Assembly: GCA_028715965.1 (NCBI GenBank)
Contig: JAQUQS010000016.1
Coordinates: forward strand, 1 to 38,300
From: Candidatus Omnitrophota bacterium
GTDB taxonomy: Bacteria; Omnitrophota; Gorgyraeia; Tantalellales; Tantalellaceae
Length of the DNA stretch: 38,300 nt
Reading direction: 5' to 3'
The position numbers and the translations under genes are program-made. Positions 17,235 through 26,246 of this stretch are shown here, piece after piece. The notes under the pieces were generated by a model that was not told the DNA's origin, did no database searches, and was given only the letters and a program-made list of their open reading frames with translations. Position 1 is the stretch's first letter. The number at the start of each line of letters is the position of its first letter.

Positions 17235-17654
17235 ATGATAAAACGTTTATTACTGTCGGTATTCTTTGTTACGCTCAGCTTCGTGGGGGGAGTCGCTTCT
17301 ATCGCGGGTGTAATTGACCGTAAGTCCGGGGACTATATCCCGGTCCCGCGCATGATAGCGCCCGTAACGAGTGAGGTGAACATAAGTGGCGAGCGCGAGG
17401 TGTCTTTTAAATGGGACGCGCACGCCGGGAGGAACGATCCCGGCCGTTTCTACATTTTCCGACTTTACAGCGGGAAACAGGCAACGGAGGATGCCCTTAT
17501 GGTCAAGGAAGAACTTGCTTCGGAAGCCGGGATATCGATCTCTTCCGAACGTTTTGTGCCTGGCCAGTTCTATACCTGGTCGGTACAACAGGGGTATACG
17601 GGAAAAGGCAAAAGTGACAAAGGGTACCAAACTTTTCAGGTCATAAAAGAATAA
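17235..17654 (+). CDS. Exported protein of unknown function upstream of hflK
   Basis: I do not recognise a family. The 139-residue product has a Sec-type signal peptide (MIKRLLLSVFFVTLSFVGGVASIAG, shown by position 1-25: Lys/Arg then a hydrophobic core), so the mature part should be outside the inner membrane. The remainder has alternating hydrophobic and polar residues with VSFKWDAH and QFYTWSVQ, like strands of an immunoglobulin or fibronectin type III fold; that is only an impression. GGAGG precedes ATG 17235. It ends 12 bases before hflK and probably shares its message, which suggests a link with the HflKC complex. Confidence 0.75.
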   Translation: MIKRLLLSVFFVTLSFVGGVASIAGVIDRKSGDYIPVPRMIAPVTSEVNISGEREVSFKWDAHAGRNDPGRFYIFRLYSGKQATEDALMVKEELASEAGISISSERFVPGQFYTWSVQQGYTGKGKSDKGYQTFQVIKE

Positions 17655-17666
17655 GAGGGGGATAAA

Positions 17667-18671
17667 ATGGATGATTTCAGGTCTCCGGAGGATCTGTTCC
17701 GCGACCAGACCGCGAAAATACGCCAGGCGGGCCAGGACTTCAATAAGTTCGTGCCGTATGTTCTTCTGGTATTGCTGGTGGTTTTCATAGCGCAGGGGGC
17801 GGTATATTCGATCGGTCCCGACGAGGTCGGCGTGGTCCAGAGGTTCGGCCGTTATGTGCGTATCACAGAACCGGGGTTGCACGCGAAATTCCCGTTCGGG
17901 ATAGAGTCCGTTACGCCGATAAAAGTGAAAAAGATATTCAAGGAGGAGTTCGGGTTCAGGACAACGGCGGAGGGTGTGCGCAGTGTATACGCGAATAAAG
18001 GGTTCTATGACGAGTCCCTGATGCTTACCGGTGACCTGAACATTCTTGACGTCAGGTGGACGGTACAGTACAGGGTGCTGGATCCCGTAAAGCTGCTTTT
18101 CCAGACCAGGGACCCGATAGGTAATGTCCGGGCCATGTCCGAAGTGGTCATGCGAAGGCTTTGCGGTGATTATACCGTGGATGAGGTGCTCACGACAAAA
18201 AGGGAAGAGATAGCCAGTATGGCGCAGGACCAGTTGCAGGACCTGCTCGATAAATACGATACAGGGATCCAGGTGGTGACCGTAAAACTCCTGGACGTGA
18301 ACCCTCCGGATGTGGTGAAGCCCGCTTTCAACGAGGTGAATGAGGCCAAACAGGAGAAGGAGCGCATGATAAACGAGGCCTGGGAGGCGTATAACAAGGC
18401 CATACCATCGGCAAAAGGTGAGGCCAAACGTACGATAAGCCAGGCAGAGGGATACAAACTGGATAAGGTTAACAGGGCGCAAGGTGAGGCGGGCCGTTTT
18501 AACCGGACATGGGAGGAATATAAAAAGGCCCCGGAGATAACCCGTAAGAGGCTATATCTGGAGACCATGGCGGAAGTGCTTCCTTCGGTAAAGAAGATAA
18601 TCGTCGATCCGGAGCAGAAGTCCATACTGCCCTTGTTCAACGTAAACGGGAATGGGGGGCAGTCAAAATGA
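17667..18671 (+). CDS. hflK: SPFH/Band 7 membrane protein HflK
   Basis: HflK and HflC form a large membrane-anchored cage around FtsH protease and modulate its access to substrates. The 334-residue product has a cytoplasmic N-terminus of about 28 residues, one membrane segment (about 29-47, YVLLVLLVVFIAQGAVYSI), then the Band 7 domain starting GPDEVGVVQRFGRYV. A long charged helical segment (about 225-300, rich in Glu, Lys and Ala) follows. The Gly/Asn-rich leader of E. coli HflK is missing. AGAGGGGG precedes ATG 17667. The stop overlaps hflC, consistent with equal synthesis. The family call is certain and the HflK assignment rests on the hflC neighbour. Confidence 0.92.
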   Translation: MDDFRSPEDLFRDQTAKIRQAGQDFNKFVPYVLLVLLVVFIAQGAVYSIGPDEVGVVQRFGRYVRITEPGLHAKFPFGIESVTPIKVKKIFKEEFGFRTTAEGVRSVYANKGFYDESLMLTGDLNILDVRWTVQYRVLDPVKLLFQTRDPIGNVRAMSEVVMRRLCGDYTVDEVLTTKREEIASMAQDQLQDLLDKYDTGIQVVTVKLLDVNPPDVVKPAFNEVNEAKQEKERMINEAWEAYNKAIPSAKGEAKRTISQAEGYKLDKVNRAQGEAGRFNRTWEEYKKAPEITRKRLYLETMAEVLPSVKKIIVDPEQKSILPLFNVNGNGGQSK

Positions 18672-19609
18672 AGAGAATAATTAATTTTACAGTTGCGGTA
18701 ATATTCTTTGTGGTCATGCTTTTCCTGGTGGGCGCCATATATGTGCTGCCGGAGACCCAGCAGGCAGTAATAACGCAGTTCGGTATGCCGATAAAGGACC
18801 CGGTGACACAGGCCGGATTGCATTTCAAATTGCCGTTCATCCAGCATGTTAGCTATTTTGAGAAGAGGCTGCTGGAATGGGACGGGGATCCCAACCAGAT
18901 ACCGACCAGGGACAAAAGGTACATATGGGTGGACACGACGGCCAGATGGAAGATAGTTGACGCCTTGAAGTTCCTCAGGACCGTGGGCAGCGAGCGCGGT
19001 GCGCACGCGCGGCTGGATGATATCATAAATTCGGCGACGCGGGATGTTATCACGGGCCATGTCCTGGTGGAATCCATACGCGATTCTAACCGTATATTGG
19101 ACCTGAAAGGCGATATTGACAGCATAGCTTTCGCGGAGGAAGCGCTGGAACGCGTGAAGACCGGACGCCAGGGGCTTGAGAAGCAGATACTCGAGCGGGC
19201 CCAGGAGTTAGCGCCGCAATACGGTATTGAGCTCGTGGACGTGAGGATAGAGCGCATAAATTACGTGGAGGAAGTCCGGAAAAAAGTGTACGACCGGATG
19301 ATATCCGAAAGGAAGCGCGCCGCTGAGCAATATCGTTCAGAAGGTCGCGGTAAGAGCGCGGAGATACGGGGTGAAAGGGAAAAGCTGCTCAAACAGATAG
19401 AATCGGAGGCGTATAAGAGCGCGCAGGAGATACGCGGTTCGGCGGACGCTGAGGCTATAAGCGTGTACGCGGACGCGTACAGTAAGGACCCCGGTTTTTA
19501 CTCGTTCATGAAAACGCTGGAAACGTATAAGGATACGATAGATGACGGTACGACGATCATGCTCTCAACGGACAGCGATTACTACAGGTATATAAAACGG
19601 ATAGAATAG
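18668..19609 (+). CDS. hflC: SPFH/Band 7 membrane protein HflC
   Basis: Partner of HflK in the FtsH-associated membrane complex. The 313-residue product has an N-terminal membrane segment (about 5-25) followed by VLPETQQAVITQFGMPIKDPVTQAGLHFKLPF, the typical Band 7 opening (only the first part is diagnostic). ERINYVEEVRKKVYDRMISERKR and the following EGRGKSAEIRGERE helical region are HflC signatures. FtsH itself is not in the window. A 6-bp hairpin (CCGGAT-GCTG-ATCCGG, 19612-19627) without a U-tract lies just after the stop and may mark mRNA processing. Confidence 0.92.
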   Translation: MKRIINFTVAVIFFVVMLFLVGAIYVLPETQQAVITQFGMPIKDPVTQAGLHFKLPFIQHVSYFEKRLLEWDGDPNQIPTRDKRYIWVDTTARWKIVDALKFLRTVGSERGAHARLDDIINSATRDVITGHVLVESIRDSNRILDLKGDIDSIAFAEEALERVKTGRQGLEKQILERAQELAPQYGIELVDVRIERINYVEEVRKKVYDRMISERKRAAEQYRSEGRGKSAEIRGEREKLLKQIESEAYKSAQEIRGSADAEAISVYADAYSKDPGFYSFMKTLETYKDTIDDGTTIMLSTDSDYYRYIKRIE

Positions 19610-19650
19610 TCCCGGATGCTGATCCGGCTAATAACAGAAAAGGGGGCGAT

Positions 19651-19830
19651 ATGGCCAAGGCTAAAGTGTTGAAGAAAATACCTGTTTCGTCCGTGAACAT
19701 TTTTAAGATAAGGAACCGCCAGGGGTATGCCGCGATATGCAAAGAGAATCTTACTGAGGGGAAAGGCCGGCAGCAGGTCCTGGAACGCATGAACAAGGCC
19801 CTTAAAAGGATGGGTTATACTCTGGCATGA
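19651..19830 (+). CDS. Small basic protein of unknown function, 59 residues
   Basis: Not assigned to any family. The frame runs from ATG 19651 to TGA 19830 and has a good ribosome site (AAAAGGGGG, about 5 bases before the ATG). The product begins MAKAKVLKKIPVSSVNIFK and ends in a Lys/Arg-rich helix (KALKRMGYTLA), with net positive charge and no membrane segment. It sits between hflC and the M50 protease gene in the same direction. Codon use (AGG, ATA, CTT) matches the neighbours. It may be a nucleic-acid-binding or adaptor protein, which is a guess from charge alone. Confidence 0.6.
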   Translation: MAKAKVLKKIPVSSVNIFKIRNRQGYAAICKENLTEGKGRQQVLERMNKALKRMGYTLA

Positions 19831-19863
19831 TCTGTGTCATGATAATGTCTGGCGAATAAGACC

Positions 19864-20472
19864 GTGAATATAATATTTTCCATACTGGCTTTTCTGCCGG
19901 CTGTAATTGTGCATGAACTCGCCCATGGCTACGTGGCGTACCGTCTTGGTGATCCTACGGCCAGGAATGCCGGGCGTCTTACGTTGAACCCGCAGGCGCA
20001 CATAGACCCGGTCGGAACGTTCTTCCTGCCTCTTGTGCTGGTCCTGATGCATTCTCCTATAGTCTTCGGATGGGCTAAACCCGTGCCGATCGATCCGTCG
20101 AACTTCCGGGATATAAGGAAGGGACTGCTTTATACGAGCGTGGCGGGACCTGCTTCCAATGTAGCGCTGGCGCTTTTAGCGGGAATAGTATATCGTACGG
20201 GGATATTCAGCTGGTGTTGTCCCGCCCAGGTCTTTCTGGTGATATGTGTGCTTGTGAACCTTGTCCTGTGCTTTTTCAACCTTATCCCGATACCGCCCCT
20301 TGACGGGTCTGGGCTAGTATCATCCTTATTGCCGGTCCGCGCCGCCAGGAGATACGGATCGATAAAACCGTATGGATTCATTATACTTATCGCGCTTCTT
20401 TATGGGGGGCTTTTGCATCGGGTGATCATGCCCGTGGTAAGTATTGTCGCGCGAGCCATACTTGGTCATTGA
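19864..20472 (+). CDS. Site-2-protease-type M50 family membrane metalloprotease
   Basis: Intramembrane zinc protease related to site-2 proteases of the short, sporulation-factor-IVFB-like group. The 202-residue product is mostly hydrophobic with about five or six membrane segments. The zinc motif HELAH is at residues 17-21 and the third ligand region NLIPIPPLDGSG lies near 140. There is no PDZ domain, so it is not RseP. The start is GTG 19864; an in-frame TAA about 20 bases upstream limits alternatives and the ribosome site is weak. The substrate is unknown. Proximity to hflKC suggests membrane protein quality control, as an inference. Confidence 0.88.
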   Translation: MNIIFSILAFLPAVIVHELAHGYVAYRLGDPTARNAGRLTLNPQAHIDPVGTFFLPLVLVLMHSPIVFGWAKPVPIDPSNFRDIRKGLLYTSVAGPASNVALALLAGIVYRTGIFSWCCPAQVFLVICVLVNLVLCFFNLIPIPPLDGSGLVSSLLPVRAARRYGSIKPYGFIILIALLYGGLLHRVIMPVVSIVARAILGH

Positions 20473-20510
20473 TAGCGTGGTTTGTGTTTCCATTCCTGTC
20501 CCTGTTATCC

Positions 20511-20516
20511 TATAAT
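20511..20516 (+). promoter_or_regulatory. -10 element for birA-coaX
   Basis: A perfect TATAAT lies 34 bases ahead of the birA ATG. The -35 at a 17-base spacing is TTCCAT (20488-20493), a poor match, so the promoter may be weak or activator-dependent. Confidence 0.45.
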
Positions 20517-20549
20517 ATATCATGACGCGTGGACTGTTGGAGAGGGTTT

Positions 20550-21536
20550 ATGAGAACTGTTGAAAATGACGGAAAGATCGCGAAGCTGATAGACGTCCTT
20601 ATGGACAAGGCGGATGAATTCGTTTCAGGTGAGGAAATAAGCCGTGGAATGGGTATCACCCGGGCCGCTATATGGAAGTACATGGACAGGTTAAGGTCAT
20701 CCGGATATATAATAGAAGCTTCTCCAAGGAAGGGGTACATGCTTAAGAGGACGCCGGATAAGATGCTTAAGAACAGTATTCTGCACGGGCTTGGTACGTC
20801 GTTGTTCGGTAAGGCCGGCATGTATGTTTATGATGCCGTGGGCTCAACTAACGATAAGGCTTATGAAATAGCGGAAGGCGGTGCTCCGGAGGGTGTGGTC
20901 GTCATAGCGGAGCAGCAGACAAGTGGGAAGGGAAGGGTCGGTCGTAAATGGGCTTCTCCTCCGGGTGGGGGGATATACGCGTCGATCATATTGCGGCCGG
21001 GCATGGCCCTCAACGCCCTTTCAGGCGCGACCCTTGTCGCGGCGGCGGCTGTTTGCCGGGCCATACGTTCTGTGTCGGGAGCCGACGCGGGCGTCAAATG
21101 GCCCAATGATATTTTTGTCCGTGGCCGTAAGGTCTGCGGTATACTCAGCGAGATGAAAGCGGAGCAGGATATGGTGGATTTTCTGATAGTGGGGATAGGG
21201 GTGAACGTAAATACGCCGCTGCAACTTCTGCCGGAAGGGTCCACAAGCCTGAAAGAGGAGGCCGGGGATAAGGATGTCGACCGGAACGTCCTTCTGGCGA
21301 AAGTGCTCGAGGACTTTGAATCCAGATATTCCGTTTTCAGGGATAAGGGGTTCGCGTCCCTTGTGGATGAATGCAGGGAAATGTCGATAGTGCTGGGGAA
21401 GGAAATAAATGTCATGCCTGGCCGGGGCGCGCCACTTAGCGGTACCGCCGTAGATATAGACGAACATGGAGCGTTGGTCATACGGGATGCTTCGGGCGCT
21501 TTGCGCAAGATATACAGCGGGGACATAGAATTATAA
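20550..21536 (+). CDS. birA: Biotin-protein ligase with N-terminal HTH (BirA)
   Basis: Joins biotin to the carboxyl carrier protein of biotin enzymes, via biotinyl-5'-AMP. The 328-residue product has a winged-helix N-terminus (about 10-65, SGEEISRGMGITRAAIWKYMDRL), then the ligase domain with GKGRVGRKW, the biotin-binding SPPGGGIYASI and VKWPNDI, and a small C-terminal SH3-like domain. The HTH suggests it also represses biotin genes, but no biotin genes are near. ATG 20550 follows GGAGAGG; the frame opens earlier at 20529. It is followed 16 bases later by coaX, a frequent pair. Confidence 0.94.
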   Translation: MRTVENDGKIAKLIDVLMDKADEFVSGEEISRGMGITRAAIWKYMDRLRSSGYIIEASPRKGYMLKRTPDKMLKNSILHGLGTSLFGKAGMYVYDAVGSTNDKAYEIAEGGAPEGVVVIAEQQTSGKGRVGRKWASPPGGGIYASIILRPGMALNALSGATLVAAAAVCRAIRSVSGADAGVKWPNDIFVRGRKVCGILSEMKAEQDMVDFLIVGIGVNVNTPLQLLPEGSTSLKEEAGDKDVDRNVLLAKVLEDFESRYSVFRDKGFASLVDECREMSIVLGKEINVMPGRGAPLSGTAVDIDEHGALVIRDASGALRKIYSGDIEL

Positions 21537-21552
21537 AGTAGATCGGGGAGAT

Positions 21553-22290
21553 ATGAAGATACTTATAGACATAGGGAACACGAATACGTCCATAGCTCTC
21601 ATGAGGGGGACAAGGATATACAAGCGGTATTTTATCCATACATCAAAAACGTATGTATCGCCTGAAGCGTTCCGGCGACTTATGGGTGCTTCTCTTTCTG
21701 ACATATCCGAGGCCGTGATAGTCAGTGTTGTTCCCAAATTCAACAAGATAATGGTGGGCACTATAAAGAAGACCATGCCACGTACTAGCGTGAAGATCGT
21801 TGGTAGAGATATAAGTGTCCCGATCAAGATCAACTACAGGAAGCCTGACGAGGTGGGACAGGACAGGCTGGTGGTCGCGTATGCCGCTTCGTGTTTATAC
21901 GGTTCCCCTGTAATAGTCGTGGATTTCGGGACCGCGGTCACGTTCGATCTTGTGAGCCCGAAGGGCGAATATGAAGGAGGATTGATATTTCCCGGTGTCA
22001 GGCTGGGAATGAAGGCCCTTGTGGAAAATACAGCGCTACTCCCGGAGATAGAGTTGAAACATTTCAAGGGGGTGGTAGGCAAGGATACCAGGGGAAGTAT
22101 GCTTAGCGGCATACTTACCGGATATGGGTCTCTTTGTGACGGTATAATAGAGCGTATGCGCTCGGTTTCGGGGGAGAAGATCCCGGTGGTGGCAACCGGA
22201 GGCGATGCGGCTCTTTTATCTAAATATGCCCGCAATATAGGTGTGGTGGATGCCGATCTGGTGTTCCACGGGCTGGACAGTTTATCCTGA
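21553..22290 (+). CDS. coaX: Type III pantothenate kinase
   Basis: Phosphorylates pantothenate in the first committed step of CoA synthesis; CoaX is the type insensitive to CoA feedback and needs a monovalent cation. The 245-residue product has the phosphate-binding DIGNTNTSIAL at the N-terminus, PDEVGQDRL (family usually GADR; the Asp is kept) and DFGTAVTFDLV. GGGGAG precedes ATG 21553. Together with panB and coaE in this window it contributes to CoA supply. Confidence 0.95.
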   Translation: MKILIDIGNTNTSIALMRGTRIYKRYFIHTSKTYVSPEAFRRLMGASLSDISEAVIVSVVPKFNKIMVGTIKKTMPRTSVKIVGRDISVPIKINYRKPDEVGQDRLVVAYAASCLYGSPVIVVDFGTAVTFDLVSPKGEYEGGLIFPGVRLGMKALVENTALLPEIELKHFKGVVGKDTRGSMLSGILTGYGSLCDGIIERMRSVSGEKIPVVATGGDAALLSKYARNIGVVDADLVFHGLDSLS

Positions 22291-22313
22291 CAGCCATCCG
22301 ATACAAAAACCTC

Positions 22314-22341
22314 TTGACATTACTGTGCAATGGTATAAAAT
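22314..22341 (+). promoter_or_regulatory. groESL promoter P1
   Basis: TTGACA (22314-22319), a 16-base spacer and TAAAAT (22336-22341). It is followed 6 bases later by the first CIRCE element. It is one of two near-identical promoter/operator modules. Confidence 0.8.
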
Positions 22342-22347
22342 CTACTC

Positions 22348-22374
22348 TTAGCACTCACGCTAAAAGAGTGCTAT
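22348..22374 (+). promoter_or_regulatory. CIRCE element 1 (HrcA operator)
   Basis: TTAGCACTC, 9 bases, GAGTGCTAT: the CIRCE inverted repeat with one final mismatch. HrcA would bind here and repress the chaperonin operon until heat stress. hrcA is not in the window. Confidence 0.93.
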
Positions 22375-22410
22375 TTATTTGTTCGAATATAGGACATTTT
22401 TAATTTACTC

Positions 22411-22438
22411 TTGACAAATTCACGGAAAAATATAAAAT
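22411..22438 (+). promoter_or_regulatory. groESL promoter P2
   Basis: TTGACA (22411-22416), a 16-base spacer and TAAAAT (22433-22438), 97 bases downstream of P1 with the same spacing and the same -10. It would start transcription near the second CIRCE. Confidence 0.8.
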
Positions 22439-22444
22439 CTATTC

Positions 22445-22471
22445 TTAGCACTCACGTTAAATGAGTGCTAA
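22445..22471 (+). promoter_or_regulatory. CIRCE element 2 (HrcA operator)
   Basis: A perfect TTAGCACTC-N9-GAGTGCTAA. It lies 44 bases before the groES start. An ATG inside it (22461) opens the groES frame but is not the start, because the protein homology begins at 22515. Confidence 0.97.
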
Positions 22472-22514
22472 CATCGCAAAGTTCAAAAGAAAAGATAAAA
22501 CGGAGGTAGAGAAC

Positions 22515-22805
22515 ATGAAGATCAAACCGCTTGGGGACAGGGTGCTTATCGAAGTGATGGAAGCAGAAGAAGTGACAAAGGGAGGGATAGTATTGCCGGA
22601 TACGGCCCAGGAAAAGCCGCAGCAGGCTAAAGTGGTAGCCGCTGGAAAAGGTAAGATGTCCGATGATGGAAAAGTAACCCCGCTGGAGGTAAAGGTCGGG
22701 GATATCGTGTTGTTCGGTAAATACTCCGGACAGGACCTTAAAATAGATGGAACTGAGTACAAGATGCTCAGAGAAGAAGACATTATGGGGATAATAGAGA
22801 AGTAA
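22515..22805 (+). CDS. groES: Co-chaperonin GroES
   Basis: The heptameric lid of the GroEL folding chamber. The 96-residue product begins [13 protein letters not shown] and contains the mobile loop [19 protein letters not shown] and the roof segment, all standard. ATG 22515 has an ACGGAGG site about 8 bases upstream. The two CIRCE/promoter modules ahead of it indicate HrcA-controlled heat-shock expression. groEL follows after 47 bases. Confidence 0.97.
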   Translation: MKIKPLGDRVLIEVMEAEEVTKGGIVLPDTAQEKPQQAKVVAAGKGKMSDDGKVTPLEVKVGDIVLFGKYSGQDLKIDGTEYKMLREEDIMGIIEK

Positions 22806-22843
22806 ACGAAAGGGTTTTGAGCGGTAAACCCGATATTTTTTAA

Positions 22844-24502
<1,659 letters not shown>

Positions 24503-24521
24503 CTTGTGCCTGAGCAGGATC

Positions 24522-24559
24522 AAAAGGAGGAACGGCTCTTGCCGTTCCTCCTTTTTTTT
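24522..24559 (+). terminator. Intrinsic terminator after groEL
   Basis: A 15-bp perfect stem (24522-24536 with 24541-24555) around a TCTT loop, running into a T-tract. It lies 20 bases after the groEL stop. Confidence 0.95.
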
Positions 24560-24603
24560 ATGGCCAAGGGAACAATGGCGCCTTTGGAAACGCAATAAAA
24601 CAC

Positions 24604-24631
24604 TTGACTTATATCCATGCTGTGCTAAAAT
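24604..24631 (+). promoter_or_regulatory. Promoter of the riboflavin operon
   Basis: TTGACT (24604-24609), a 16-base spacer and TAAAAT (24626-24631) with a TGC extended -10. The start would fall just before the FMN aptamer. The -10 and spacing match the two groESL promoters. Confidence 0.75.
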
Positions 24632-24638
24632 TAACTGA

Positions 24639-24786
24639 ACTTTGGGGTAAGGTGCCTCCGGCATGTCCGGGGAATTCCTTAGCCGGCGGTGATACGGTGA
24701 TCATTAGCCGTTAAGTCCGCGAGGCCAAAAAAAGGCTTGAACTCGTGAGAATCGGGTACCGACCGTAAAGCCGGGATGGGAAAAGT
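24639..24786 (+). promoter_or_regulatory. FMN riboswitch aptamer (RFN element)
   Basis: Conserved blocks appear in order: P1 5' strand ACTTT (24639-24643) with GGGG, AATTCC, GCCGGCGGTGAT, AAGTCCGCGAGGCC, TGAGAAT in loop 5, ACCGACCGTAAAG, CCGGGATGGG and the P1 3' strand AAAGT (24782-24786). These are the binding-core sequences of FMN riboswitches, which shut off riboflavin genes when FMN is abundant. Loop L2 is unusual: an 18-base hairpin (24655-24672) is inserted between its TG and AATT. The P3 loop carries GGTGATC, complementary to GATCACC at 24794-24800, a possible alternative pairing. ribBA lies downstream. Confidence 0.93.
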
Positions 24787-24804
24787 ATTACGGGATCACC
24801 GTTC

Positions 24805-24837
24805 AACCCTGAAAACCCAAAGTTTCAGGGTTTTTTT
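24805..24837 (+). terminator. Riboswitch-controlled terminator
   Basis: A 10-bp stem (AACCCTGAAA 24805-24814 with TTTCAGGGTT 24823-24832) flows into seven Ts (24831-24837), 18 bases after the FMN aptamer. It is the expected expression platform: FMN-bound RNA would terminate here. Confidence 0.88.
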
Positions 24838-24840
24838 ATT

Positions 24841-24984
24841 TTATCCGCCTTCGCAGACTCTGTTTCTTCGGAGCTTTAGCAAAGAAGAACCATAAATTGC
24901 TTCGGCGGATTCCGCTACAAGGTGGACTGGCGGATGGTCCTCCATAGCCAGACAATATAAAAGTAAATAGGCGAAGGAGGATAA
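24841..24984 (+). repeat. MITE-like inverted-repeat element in the rib leader
   Basis: This 144-base stretch is bounded by 14-base inverted repeats with one mismatch (24841-24854, TTATCCGCCTTCGC; 24971-24984, GCGAAGGAGGATAA). Inside are further copies of GGCGGAT (24904-24910 and 24929-24935), the small palindrome GCGGATTCCGC (24905-24915) and a CTTCGG/AAGAAG-rich hairpin region. No convincing protein is encoded on either strand. It resembles interspersed intergenic repeats, sometimes found near GIY-YIG genes in uncultured bacteria; that comparison is from memory. It separates the riboswitch terminator from ribBA. Confidence 0.5.
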
Positions 24985-24991
24985 TTCAGGG

Positions 24992-25011
24992 CCCACGGAC
25001 ATGTCCGTGGG
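24992..25011 (+). repeat. Perfect 20-bp palindrome before ribBA
   Basis: CCCACGGACATGTCCGTGGG is fully self-complementary and ends 11 bases before the ribBA GGAGG. In RNA it would form an 8-bp hairpin with a CATG loop; in DNA it could be a dimer-binding operator. No U-tract follows. Confidence 0.7.
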
Positions 25012-25032
25012 GTTCCACCCTTGGAGGAAAAA

Positions 25033-26232
25033 GTGAAACGTAATTCAATAGACGATGTCCTTAAGGACATAAGGGCCGGTAAGATGGTGGTCGTGGTGGA
25101 TGACCCGTCCAGGGAGAACGAAGGAGATCTGATCGTGGCGGCCCAGGGGATCACTCCTGAAAAGATCAATTTCATGGCAAGGTATGGCAGGGGGCTTATC
25201 TGTGCGCCTATGTCGGACGAGATAGCCGAAAGGCTTGCTTTACCTCCGATGGCGCCAGAGTTCCAGGATCCGTACAAAACGGCTTGGGCTGTATCTGTGG
25301 ACGCGGCGCATGGGATCACTACCGGTATATCAGCGCATGACAGGGCCCATACCATAAAATTGTTAGCGGACCCGGATTCCGCTCCCGCTGATCTTGTAAG
25401 GCCGGGACACCTTTTCCCATTAAGGGCGAAAAAGGGCGGCGTATTGGTAAGAGCGGGACATACGGAAGCCACGGTTGATTTCATGAGGCTGGCCGGGCTT
25501 GTGGAGGCGGGTGTAATATGCGAGATAATGAACGATGACGGTTCCATGGCTAGAATGCCCGACCTCGTGAAGTTCGCCGAGCAGCACAAACTCAAGATAT
25601 GCACGATAGAGGACCTTATCACCTACAGAAGGACGCGGGAAAAACTCATAGACAAAATAGCGGAGGTGGACCTCCCGACATCGTTCGGAGATTTCAGGCT
25701 GCACGCGTACAGGTCCATGACGGACGATTACCAGCATCTCGCCCTGGTCAAGGGGGATATAACTTCGGGGGAGGTAATGGTCAGGGTCCACTCACAGTGC
25801 CTGACGGGGGATATATTCCATTCTAAGAGATGTGATTGCGGGGATCAGCTTGAGACCGCGATGAAAATGATATCGGACAATGGGAAAGGCGTTATACTTT
25901 ATCTTTCCCAGGAAGGCCGTGGCATAGGCATATTCAATAAACTTAAAGCGTATGAACTGCAGGACCAGGGGCTGGATACGGTCGAGGCAAATGAAAAACT
26001 CGGGTTCAAGGACGACCTGAGGGATTATGGCATAGGTGCCCAGATACTGGCCGATCTTGGATTAAAGAAAATAAAGCTTCTGACCAACAATCCCAGGAAG
26101 ATAATCGGGCTCAAAGGATATGGTCTTCAGGTAGTAGGCAGGGAGCCTCTTGAGATAAAGCCCGGTGACCGTAATATAAGGTATTTGAGGACAAAAAAGG
26201 AACGGCTTGGACACAAACTGAAGCATGTCTGA
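25033..26232 (+). CDS. ribBA: Bifunctional DHBP synthase / GTP cyclohydrolase II
   Basis: Makes both riboflavin precursors: dihydroxybutanone phosphate from ribulose 5-phosphate (N-terminal RibB) and the pyrimidine from GTP (C-terminal RibA). RibB shows [11 protein letters not shown] and GHTEATVD. RibA shows the zinc ligands in [18 protein letters not shown] and [11 protein letters not shown]. The product has 399 residues. The start is GTG 25033, because GGAGG sits 5 bases upstream; the TTG at 25021 overlaps that site. First gene of the operon and under the FMN riboswitch, with an extra 190-base leader after the terminator. Confidence 0.96.
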   Translation: MKRNSIDDVLKDIRAGKMVVVVDDPSRENEGDLIVAAQGITPEKINFMARYGRGLICAPMSDEIAERLALPPMAPEFQDPYKTAWAVSVDAAHGITTGISAHDRAHTIKLLADPDSAPADLVRPGHLFPLRAKKGGVLVRAGHTEATVDFMRLAGLVEAGVICEIMNDDGSMARMPDLVKFAEQHKLKICTIEDLITYRRTREKLIDKIAEVDLPTSFGDFRLHAYRSMTDDYQHLALVKGDITSGEVMVRVHSQCLTGDIFHSKRCDCGDQLETAMKMISDNGKGVILYLSQEGRGIGIFNKLKAYELQDQGLDTVEANEKLGFKDDLRDYGIGAQILADLGLKKIKLLTNNPRKIIGLKGYGLQVVGREPLEIKPGDRNIRYLRTKKERLGHKLKHV

Positions 26233-26246
26233 TCAAGGAGGAAAAT

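Noticed and set aside
17250-18482. 410-codon minus-strand open frame opposite hflK
   Set aside because: Shadow of hflK; His/Tyr/Arg-rich composition with no recognisable domain.
22348-22471. Two repeats as a mini CRISPR array
   Set aside because: Both are CIRCE inverted repeats linked to promoters, with no spacers or cas genes.
22461-22514. Earlier start for groES
   Set aside because: The ATG lies in the CIRCE operator and GroES homology starts at 22515 after a proper ribosome site.
24841-25020. Minus-strand remnant of a GIY-YIG or other protein gene
   Set aside because: The flanking sequence reminded me of leaders of such genes, but no catalytic motif can be read; kept only as a repeat element.
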